DNA of 53,873 nucleotides from Candidatus Woesearchaeota archaeon (GTDB lineage: Archaea > Nanobdellota > Nanobdellia > Woesearchaeales > GW2011-AR9). Below, one piece after another: positions 46,066 through 53,873 of this stretch. The first letter of the stretch is position 1. Every line of letters begins with the position of its first letter. Location: contig JAHFSP010000007.1 of NCBI GenBank assembly GCA_023265685.1, positions 1 to 53,873 of the forward strand, given 5' to 3'. The notes below the pieces were generated by a model. That model had not been told where the DNA came from. It worked only from the letters and a program-made list of their open reading frames with translations, and did not search any database. The position numbers and the translations under genes are program-made.

Positions 46066-47004
46066 GTGGAATTTATCCAAGCACAAGGGGTGTCGAAAGA
46101 GTACGCCAAGAAAGCCGTATTACGTGATGTCAATCTCCAAATTGAAGAAGGTGATATGCTTGGGATTATCGGCCAATCCGGTAGCGGCAAAACCACGCTA
46201 CTCAACATTCTCTCCGGGTTTGTAGAACCCACGAATGGTCAAGTTGTCTATTATTCCAAAGTTGATCAAAGACCCAAAGACCTCCATGGAAACTTCTCCA
46301 AAATCAAACAGCATATTGGGTTCACACCACAACACTCCTCAATCTATCCAAAATTAAGTGTTAAAGAAAACATCCTTCACTTTGGTCAACTCTATAATAT
46401 TCCTAAAGACACCCTCATTGCCAACGCCAAAGCCTTGCTCCAATTCACCGGACTCTATAACGACAAAGAAAAATTAGCTGAACAACTCTCTGGAGGTATG
46501 CGTAAACGTCTTGACATTTCCTGTAGCTTGATCCATAAACCTAAGCTTCTGTTTCTCGACGAACCTACCGCCAACCTTGATCCAGTTATGGAAAAAGAAG
46601 TTCTCCGACTTATACAAGAAGTAAATAAACAAGGCGTTACTGTAATTATCGCATCACATCATCTTGAAAATATCGAAAACACCTGTAACAAACTTGCCAT
46701 TATCAAAGAGGGCAAAGTACAATCCTATGGAGATATTGATGATGTACGCAAACCTTTCCTCAAACAAAATTTGACAATCAATATCAAAACCGGCAAAGAC
46801 AAAGAGAAAATAATTGCTCTGGTCAAAAAATTACCCGTATCCAAAATTGTCGATCAAGGCAACCAACTCGTACTCTATCCTTCCGACGATGAGAAAGCTC
46901 TTGCCCAACTCATTACCCGCATCAAAGAAGAAGGCCTTAGCATGAGCGATGTAGATATTCATAAACCTAGTTTGCGTGATATTTTCACCAAATTAACTCA
47001 ATAA
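46066..47004 (+). CDS. ABC transporter ATP-binding protein
   Basis: GTG start; IIGQSGSGKTTLLNILSGF, LSGGMRKRLDISCSLIHKPKLLFLDEPTANLDP, ASHH. Confidence 0.95.
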   Translation: MEFIQAQGVSKEYAKKAVLRDVNLQIEEGDMLGIIGQSGSGKTTLLNILSGFVEPTNGQVVYYSKVDQRPKDLHGNFSKIKQHIGFTPQHSSIYPKLSVKENILHFGQLYNIPKDTLIANAKALLQFTGLYNDKEKLAEQLSGGMRKRLDISCSLIHKPKLLFLDEPTANLDPVMEKEVLRLIQEVNKQGVTVIIASHHLENIENTCNKLAIIKEGKVQSYGDIDDVRKPFLKQNLTINIKTGKDKEKIIALVKKLPVSKIVDQGNQLVLYPSDDEKALAQLITRIKEEGLSMSDVDIHKPSLRDIFTKLTQ

Positions 47005-47024
47005 AAAAAAGAGACGATAAAACC

Positions 47025-48743
47025 ATGAACACCCTTTGGCTGCTCACTAAAAAGAATTTGCAGATATTAATTCGCGCAAAGAGTTCTGCACTCATCGTCA
47101 TCTTTGCTCCTCTTCTACTCATCCTTCTTCTTGGTCTATCCTACAATACCCATGAACAGTACGCCCTACGCATAGGGGTATCGGCACCTTCCTTAACCAA
47201 CGACGTTCTCGCATTCACTAATCTTCTTGAAGAACAAAATTTTACCGTCATCAAATATGAACAAGGTGTTGACCCCTGTCTTCTCGACATCAAAAGTGGG
47301 TATGTCCATACCTGCATTGAACTACCAACATCACTTACTATCGAAGACAATAACCCTAAAGAGATTATATTTCATATTGATCCAACACGTATCAATCTCG
47401 TCTGGATGATTCAGCAAAGCGTTGGATCAAAATTTTCTTTACGTGAACAAGAAGTTTCGCAACAACTTACTCAATCAATCCTTGATCGTATCAACCAGTC
47501 ATCAACAAGTCTCATGCAAGAATCTACTCAAATTAACCTATTAAAAGATAAAACAACCAGTGCCTCATCAAGTGCCCAACACGCCCAACAAAGCCTTAAA
47601 ACTCTTGATTTAACGTTCACGCCACCGGCCCATGATCTTCAAGTAATTGATAACACCAAAGCTCAACTTGTTGCCAGCGCTTCAGCCATTGCCCAGGCAT
47701 CAACTGAAGTTACAAAATTCAATCTTACAGGAGCCCAAAGAATTAAAATTAATACTCTTCTTACTGAGGCAAATACTGCAGTAAACACCAGTATCGACCT
47801 CATTGACGGTAGTCAAACCTCAACAATTCGTGGACTCATCGAAATCTTTCAACAAGATCTTGCTAACGCCACTCAAAAAATGAATAGTGCCTCGCTCAAA
47901 GTCCAAGATTCAGCATCCACATTAGATGACACCAAAACCTCAATTCAAGAAACTACCGACTCTTTACAAACAGTCGTAGGGGATCTTGATAAAATTCAAC
48001 AAGTATTAAATTCAGGAAAAGTAACTCAGGCCAACACGATTGCCGCGCCACTACGAACTCGCATTGAACCAATAAGTTCGCAAGGCACCTATCTTAATTC
48101 TCTTTTTCCCTCTATTTTAATTCTTGTCGTGATGTTTAGCTCCCTTGCTCTTGGCACAACGTTGGTCATGATCGAAAAAAACAGCCCTGCATTTATGCGT
48201 AACTTTTTCTTACCAGTACATAAAGTAACATTCATTACTTCAATTTATTTTACCAACCTTATCCTCAATATTATTCAAATCGCCATAATCCTAGGTATTG
48301 CTCTCTTCTTCCTCACAGACTCTTACGCTGCGTTCCCAGCAGTTGCACTTATTCTCTTCATCACAGGATCAGTATTCACCTTTGTGGGGATGATCATCGG
48401 CTATATGTTTAATTCAGAAGAAACCGCAATTCTTGCCTCCATTTCAATGGGCAGTTTATCACTCTTTGTCTCCGGCATCCTATTACCCATTGAAGCTCTT
48501 AGTAGCACCGTACGTAGCATTGTCTCACTTAACCCCTTTGTGATTGCTGAAAAGCTCCTCCGAGAAATTTTTATTTTTAGTAGCCCTTTAAGTTCAATCT
48601 GGTTTGATCTAGTGATCCTTATTAGTTATGCCCTATTACTCTTTCTTGTAATTCTTCTCATTGAATCATTCTTTCATCAGCATTTAGTTGACCGCTTCAT
48701 GCGTCACCACCATCCTAAACACAAAGAAGGCGAGAAAAAATAA
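47025..48743 (+). CDS. ABC-2-type transporter permease with large extracytoplasmic region
   Basis: N-terminal TM, long Ser/Thr/Gln-rich coiled region, five or so C-terminal TM segments; follows ATPase. Confidence 0.9.
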   Translation: MNTLWLLTKKNLQILIRAKSSALIVIFAPLLLILLLGLSYNTHEQYALRIGVSAPSLTNDVLAFTNLLEEQNFTVIKYEQGVDPCLLDIKSGYVHTCIELPTSLTIEDNNPKEIIFHIDPTRINLVWMIQQSVGSKFSLREQEVSQQLTQSILDRINQSSTSLMQESTQINLLKDKTTSASSSAQHAQQSLKTLDLTFTPPAHDLQVIDNTKAQLVASASAIAQASTEVTKFNLTGAQRIKINTLLTEANTAVNTSIDLIDGSQTSTIRGLIEIFQQDLANATQKMNSASLKVQDSASTLDDTKTSIQETTDSLQTVVGDLDKIQQVLNSGKVTQANTIAAPLRTRIEPISSQGTYLNSLFPSILILVVMFSSLALGTTLVMIEKNSPAFMRNFFLPVHKVTFITSIYFTNLILNIIQIAIILGIALFFLTDSYAAFPAVALILFITGSVFTFVGMIIGYMFNSEETAILASISMGSLSLFVSGILLPIEALSSTVRSIVSLNPFVIAEKLLREIFIFSSPLSSIWFDLVILISYALLLFLVILLIESFFHQHLVDRFMRHHHPKHKEGEKK

Positions 48744-48749
48744 ACAAGT

Positions 48750-49211
48750 ATGAAAAAACTCATCATCATCACCGGCACTCCTGCAACCGGCAAATCAACA
48801 CTTGCCAAACGTTTTGAAAAACAAGGATTCTTTAGGCTTGATATTCACCCACATTACAAAGAGATTTCCACAGGATATGATCACTCCAAGCGTTGTTACA
48901 TTATCGATCCTAAGAAATTCGAAGCACTGGTTAAAAAAACAACAAACAAACACAAAAAAGTCGTCATTGACTCCCATATTTCTCATCTTCTCTCACCCAA
49001 AATCGTGGATCTATGTATTGTTACTACCTGTCCCAATCTCAAAATCCTCAAACGACGCCTCGAACAACGCGGCTACCACAAAGCCAAAGTTGCTGAAAAT
49101 CTTGAATGTGAAATTTTCCAAGTCTGTTTACACGAAGCACAAGAACGAGGACACAAAATAAAAAACGTAGAAAATCCGAAAACAGACTCTATTGCTCAGT
49201 TTCAAACCTAA
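48750..49211 (+). CDS. AK6/Fap7-like adenylate kinase
   Basis: IIITGTPATGKSTLAKRF ... VVIDSHISHLL ... RLEQRGYHKAKVAENLECEIFQVCLHEAQERG. Confidence 0.85.
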   Translation: MKKLIIITGTPATGKSTLAKRFEKQGFFRLDIHPHYKEISTGYDHSKRCYIIDPKKFEALVKKTTNKHKKVVIDSHISHLLSPKIVDLCIVTTCPNLKILKRRLEQRGYHKAKVAENLECEIFQVCLHEAQERGHKIKNVENPKTDSIAQFQT

Positions 49212-50244
49212 GTTCAAAAAGATTTTTAACTTCTCGATCCAAAGGGCCATTAATTATTTTCAAAATTCTTTCCAAAAAAGATTGAATTTTGATGTAAGGA
49301 CTATCCCCCCATTCAGTACGAAACTCTAAACCATTCAAACATAAAAGAGGAACCAGTCTATCACTAAGATCAGAACCGTTGTGTCCAGGTAGTTGTGCAT
49401 TTTGATTACCCAGATGATACGCACCAAAAGGTTTAAACCCCAAAATTGGATTGTCATTTCGCGTCGGTCTCGCCAAATAACCCCACGACGCTAAATTTTG
49501 AAAATGATCACGCTCAAAAATAAAAAAACCATGAGGTAACGCAGTAGATTTATTTTTCATCATAACCTCTTCTTCACCTAGATTAAAAGCCCAACATTCA
49601 CCAGGTTTTCGCCAAGATAAATCAAGTGGAGCAAGAGGACTATGAAGCCAATATTCAATCTCACAAAAAGCCAGAACTCCTGTTTGATACAATCCGGTAC
49701 TCAACCGAATCGTCGCAGCACGATAACCCTCTGTAATAGTTCGTTGAACTGAACTTACAGAAAGAACATCACCGTACCGAGTCGTAAAAGTAGAGAAATG
49801 ATTTGATTTTGGATTAAACAAATACTCACCGCCAAATACTTTGCACTGTGAGAAATTTTCAAACCCAGCAACAAATAAACTATCCATCATCTCTCGTGGA
49901 TCCTGTTTGGTAGTTTGCGCACCAAGATCATAAAAAAAATCTCCAATATTCCTACCATCTGCATTAAATTGCATTGAGCGCGGTGTAACAATTCTTTCAC
50001 CATTACCATCTTGAGCAACCACATAGGTAATCCCACCTTGAGTTTTATAACTCATGAGGTTCACTTTTCTACCACCAGCAATTTCAATAAGCTTTGAAGG
50101 ATCACGCTCTGCTGTATTTCGTAGTTCACGATAATTTAATTGATCTGGATAAACATAAAGCTCTCTTCCACAAGAAATAGGACCACCCTCCCCAAAAGTG
50201 AGAACTTTTTCAACCAGAGAGACCATACCTGAGAAAACAGTCAT
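49189..50244 (-). CDS. Hypothetical protein (351 aa)
   Basis: Intact ORF; 3' end overlaps the AK6-like gene convergently. Confidence 0.6.
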   Translation of the reverse strand: MTVFSGMVSLVEKVLTFGEGGPISCGRELYVYPDQLNYRELRNTAERDPSKLIEIAGGRKVNLMSYKTQGGITYVVAQDGNGERIVTPRSMQFNADGRNIGDFFYDLGAQTTKQDPREMMDSLFVAGFENFSQCKVFGGEYLFNPKSNHFSTFTTRYGDVLSVSSVQRTITEGYRAATIRLSTGLYQTGVLAFCEIEYWLHSPLAPLDLSWRKPGECWAFNLGEEEVMMKNKSTALPHGFFIFERDHFQNLASWGYLARPTRNDNPILGFKPFGAYHLGNQNAQLPGHNGSDLSDRLVPLLCLNGLEFRTEWGDSPYIKIQSFLERILKIINGPLDREVKNLFELRFETEQ

Positions 50245-50358
50245 TTCCTTTAAAAAATGTCCCTTCTTTACTCCCTTTGAAGAGTAACCAGTGAATGAAT
50301 CCTCCTATCCTTAAACTTTCCCACAAACCTTATAAAACCACTTTAAAACTAACATCTC

Positions 50359-51462
50359 ATGGCCATTACTGCCCAAGATAAACTCAAAGTCAAAAGACTT
50401 CTAAGAGAACTCAAAGAGTGTCGTACCCCTCACACCGAACTCGTTTCAGTTTATATTCCAGCAGGCTATGAGCTATCAAAAATCATCCAACATCTTAACG
50501 AAGAAGCAGGCACTGCCTCCAACATCAAATCCGCATCGACTCGTAAAAATGTCCAAGGCGCGTTAGAAAAGATGATCCAACACCTGCGCCAATACACTAA
50601 AACTCCCGAACATGGTCTTGCTGCATTTAGCGGCAACATTGCGGCAGCTGAAGGAAAAAATGATTTTCGTTCGTGGGCCATTGAACCGCCCATGCCCCTT
50701 AATACTCGTATTTATCGTTGCGATAAAATGTTTGTTACCGATATTCTCGAAGAAATGCTCCTGGATCATCATGTATACGGCCTCGTCGTTTTAGACAACC
50801 GCGACGCCACATTAGCCCTTCTCAAAGGAAAAACATTCACCATTGTCCAAAAAACCCACTCCGAAGTTCCGGGGAAAATGAGAGCAGGAGGACAATCAGC
50901 ACATCGCTTCGATCAGAATCGTAAAAACGCCATTGTCCAGCATTACAAAAAAATCTGTGAATACATGAAAGAACAATTTCTTTCTTTAGGTACCAATCTT
51001 AAAGGTATCATCATCGGAGGACCAGGCGTCACTATCAATGATTTTATGAATCATGAATATCTCACCGGAGACCTCCAACGAAAAGTCCTTGGAACCAAAG
51101 ACCTTGCCTACACAGATGAATTTGGTCTCCAAGAATTACTTGACAAATGCGACGACTTGCTTAGTGAAGAAGCTATCGCTGAAGAGAAAAAATCCATGAA
51201 TCAGTTTTTTATGATGTTTCGAGAGAATCCCAATAAAATTACCTACGGAGAAAAAGAAACATTGCATGCGTTAGAGATGAATGCAGTAGATGTTCTTTTA
51301 CTCTCCGAAGCACTCCCTGAAGAGATGGTTTTTAGTCTAAGTGAAAAAGCTGAACTCGGTGGGACAATTGTCAAAGTAATTTCTACCGAAACCCGCGAAG
51401 GCGTTCAACTCCGAGATCTTGGTGGCATCGCTGCAATTCTTCGATTCGAAATAAGCCGTTAA
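50359..51462 (+). CDS. prf1: Peptide chain release factor aRF1
   Basis: TASNIKSASTRKNVQGALEKM (NIKS) and GGQSAHRF (GGQ) motifs. Confidence 0.97.
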   Translation: MAITAQDKLKVKRLLRELKECRTPHTELVSVYIPAGYELSKIIQHLNEEAGTASNIKSASTRKNVQGALEKMIQHLRQYTKTPEHGLAAFSGNIAAAEGKNDFRSWAIEPPMPLNTRIYRCDKMFVTDILEEMLLDHHVYGLVVLDNRDATLALLKGKTFTIVQKTHSEVPGKMRAGGQSAHRFDQNRKNAIVQHYKKICEYMKEQFLSLGTNLKGIIIGGPGVTINDFMNHEYLTGDLQRKVLGTKDLAYTDEFGLQELLDKCDDLLSEEAIAEEKKSMNQFFMMFRENPNKITYGEKETLHALEMNAVDVLLLSEALPEEMVFSLSEKAELGGTIVKVISTETREGVQLRDLGGIAAILRFEISR

Positions 51463-51506
51463 ATCTTGTACAAAATTATATAAAATATCTTCCTTTCTCA
51501 TCCATC

Positions 51507-52040
51507 ATGGACAACTACCTTCTCCTCCCCTACAACAAGGAACTCGAAGACAAAAGTAAAGAACTAGGATTCACTCAGACGTACTTCCTTGAAAAAGATC
51601 TTGTCCTAAGCTCTGCAACGACCCCGAAAGAACTTCTCACCCAATCTCAAAAAGCCCACAACGCCAAGAAAAAACTTATCTACATCCCTACAAGTCCCGA
51701 TATGCTTCGCTTCGCCATCGAAAAAGCACCTGTTGATATCATCCTCAATAGCGAAAAAATCTATCCCAACGACAGCCTCCATTACCCTAAAGCAGGTTTA
51801 GATCAAGTTCTCGGACCACTTGCCAATAAAAAAAACAAAACCATTGCCTTCTCCTTCTCACACATCCTTAACACTACCCAACGACCTAAACTTCTTACCA
51901 GAATGGCATTTAACGTCAAAATCTGTAAAAAATATCAAGTTCCCTTAATCTGGAGCACCTTTGCCCAATCCCCTTCAGACCTACGCAGTGCCAAAGACCT
52001 CCAGGCTTTCTGGGAATTCATCACAACTCAGATCATATAA
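51507..52040 (+). CDS. RNase P protein component 3 (Rpp30)
   Basis: GLDQVLGPLANKKNKTIAFSFSHILNTTQRPKLLTRMAFNVKICKKYQVPLIWSTFAQSPSDLRSAKDL. Confidence 0.85.
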   Translation: MDNYLLLPYNKELEDKSKELGFTQTYFLEKDLVLSSATTPKELLTQSQKAHNAKKKLIYIPTSPDMLRFAIEKAPVDIILNSEKIYPNDSLHYPKAGLDQVLGPLANKKNKTIAFSFSHILNTTQRPKLLTRMAFNVKICKKYQVPLIWSTFAQSPSDLRSAKDLQAFWEFITTQII

Positions 52041-52124
52041 ACAACATTAACACTTGCTTCTATCTTTTCATAGATTCTCTTAGTCGCTACATTTATAAAA
52101 GAATAACCCCTCACTTTCCTCTAG

Positions 52125-53873
52125 ATGTTCAAAAAAAGAGGGTTCGTTTGGATAGTACTAGTTTTGACTTTGATTATTTCTGTTATCGCATCATTACCCA
52201 TTGAAGACGATAGTTCTTTGGAAAATAAATACGGTGGGGACAGTGCCAATCTAAATTTCCAATACACCTATGCCCTAGGCATAGGGGGGATTAATGATAA
52301 TGCTTGTGTTGAAAAAGATGGTGCACAATTTGGAATTTTAAATAATATCAAAGAAGGAAATACTCTTAGTGTTAATTATCCAGAACATGGTGGAAAGCAG
52401 GAAGGGGATGATAATTTATTATTTGGCGATACCAGAGTCTATAGAAGAAATAGTATCTGTAAATTTAGCAAATTACCCCTGCCCAATGAAGGTTGTTATT
52501 TCTTTGCATCTGAGTACGATTGGAAAAGCGGAGGATCTATAGGTAATGAGTTTAAAGATAACTGTATGGGGTGGGTAATTCCCATAGGAAAAACAATTGA
52601 TGGGTCATCATCAACTGCAAACGCAAAATTTTTCAAAGATGAAGATCCAAGTGTAGCAACAACAGCAAGTTTTGTAAGAGTCTTGCCCAATAGCAATCAG
52701 TATGTAGACGCTGGTGAGCTATTAGATAAGACAGGAGTTGGACCATCATGTCTCCTTGAAAAATATCCTATAAGCACAAGTTCGCAAGAAAAAGCGTTTG
52801 GTTGCTTTCCAAATCAAAAAAACGAAGACGTTTGGTTCATTTGTGATAAAGACCATCTCAGCCTAAACGGAGGTAATTTCTTTCCTTTCATTCAAAAGAT
52901 GAAGGTTAATCAAAACGGAGAGAATGAACCGACAGGAGAAATTGAACTTAGTGATAAATCTACAGCAACGCATGGTTGGTTTTGTGAACAAAATGGAGGA
53001 AATTATGAATGGGTCCAAAAAGCACTAACCTGCGCAGAAAGTGGGAATTGTGATCAAAACAAAGAACAGTGTACTATCGGAGAAAGCGTTTTAGGAGGGA
53101 GCTCATTCTCCTGGCTCGACGACGTCAACCCTCTCGACAACCAACCCATCAACTGCTGTGGTGACGACGGACCAGAGGATCTCGGTCTAATCGCCAATGT
53201 CGGACAAGGTCCCCAGGCCACACAAAGTATCTGCATCAACAAAAAAATGGCAGGAACAGCAGGAGGAATAGACGCTCTCTTTGCAGGAGAAGGAGGTAGA
53301 GCAGGAGCACCTGAAGACCAAATCTGCTCAGGAGATTGGTGTTGGGTCCACGCCAGCCCTACTGCCAAATTCAACATCATCACAATTCGAAAACCCGGCG
53401 AACAACCCTACGACGTTGTCTCCAACGCAAAAAGTTTTGTTATGTGTGACGCACAACTACCAGAAGTAGGCGAAACCGATCCAATCGATGCAAACAAAGC
53501 AGCCTCTTTTTTATGTTACAAAGAAGGCGACCACTACAGTTGGGCTCAATGTACCAACGAACAAAATAATGATAACACCAACGGAATGAAAAAAAGAGTC
53601 ACCGGAGAAGGAGCATACGCTATTCAACTCACGCCTCAGCCCGAAATTGGAGGTGCCTCATTTAATACTATTTCCAATGACGCAACAGATACACCATACC
53701 AACTATTTTATGGAAAAGACCCCCAACCACTTGACTTCCAAGGATACAACATACTTGACTTTTATGTAGAATTTACTCCCGATACACCAACCCCCATTCC
53801 CAAAAGTGCGCAAATTATTCTCACCATCTCCGGAACACACGGCACCTATGTCAATGAAAACATCCTTCCCTAC
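52125..53873 (+). CDS. Large secreted Cys-rich surface protein, 3' end cut by window
   Basis: Manual translation open from ATG 52125 to 53873 (583 codons): MFKKRGFVWIVLVLTLIISVIASLPIEDDSSLENKYGGDSANLNF... many Cys and CxW/WV motifs. Absent from ORF track. TATA-like TTTATAAAA ~32 nt upstream. Confidence 0.85.
   Translation, partial: MFKKRGFVWIVLVLTLIISVIASLPIEDDSSLENKYGGDSANLNFQYTYALGIGGINDNACVEKDGAQFGILNNIKEGNTLSVNYPEHGGKQEGDDNLLFGDTRVYRRNSICKFSKLPLPNEGCYFFASEYDWKSGGSIGNEFKDNCMGWVIPIGKTIDGSSSTANAKFFKDEDPSVATTASFVRVLPNSNQYVDAGELLDKTGVGPSCLLEKYPISTSSQEKAFGCFPNQKNEDVWFICDKDHLSLNGGNFFPFIQKMKVNQNGENEPTGEIELSDKSTATHGWFCEQNGGNYEWVQKALTCAESGNCDQNKEQCTIGESVLGGSSFSWLDDVNPLDNQPINCCGDDGPEDLGLIANVGQGPQATQSICINKKMAGTAGGIDALFAGEGGRAGAPEDQICSGDWCWVHASPTAKFNIITIRKPGEQPYDVVSNAKSFVMCDAQLPEVGETDPIDANKAASFLCYKEGDHYSWAQCTNEQNNDNTNGMKKRVTGEGAYAIQLTPQPEIGGASFNTISNDATDTPYQLFYGKDPQPLDFQGYNILDFYVEFTPDTPTPIPKSAQIILTISGTHGTYVNENILPY

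Noticed and set aside
1-53873. CRISPR arrays, tRNA or rRNA genes, transposons
   Set aside because: None recognised on reading the intergenic regions; a tRNAscan-SE or Infernal run would be needed to exclude atypical tRNAs.

Overview
This is an archaeal chromosomal segment, probably from a DPANN/Woesearchaeota-like lineage (lineage is inference). Positions 1131-16662 on the minus strand carry a nearly complete archaeal S10-spc ribosomal protein supercluster: L3-L4-L23-L2-S19-L22-S3-L29-aIF1-Rpp29-S17-L14-L24-S4e-L5-S14-S8-L6-L32e-L19e-L18-S5-L30-L15-SecY. The rest is mostly housekeeping: Nop5/MazG-like/fibrillarin, M20 peptidase, RfcS, MscS, TraB-like, RNase P RNA, Sec61-beta, NAC, a CADD/PqqC-like protein, MinD, SecDF, PyrG, two VapBC pairs, an ABC-2 exporter, an AK6/Fap7-like kinase, aRF1, Rpp30 and a large secreted Cys-rich protein cut by the window end. 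Several genes are absent from the ORF track because they are short or cut by an edge: a sigma-54-activator-type AAA+ protein (1-1033, minus), Sec61-beta, two small ORFs and the terminal surface protein. Best leads: (1) the NtrC/PspF-type AAA+ protein with a degenerate GAFTGA loop next to secY in an archaeon; (2) a CADD-like heme-oxygenase-fold protein that keeps the Tyr, Lys and metal ligands linked to self-sacrificing pABA synthesis; (3) an expanded RNase P RNA (~536 nt) with an extra hairpin in the J2/4 region; (4) histidine-rich tails on two ribosomal proteins, S17 and L32e; (5) a hairpin-array leader before rpl3 and a possible two-state RNA switch that hides the aIF1 Shine-Dalgarno sequence; (6) 15-16 bp tandem duplications in four ribosomal spacers, two of which contain the upstream stop codon. 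All calls come from reading the sequence; no searches or folding programs were run.
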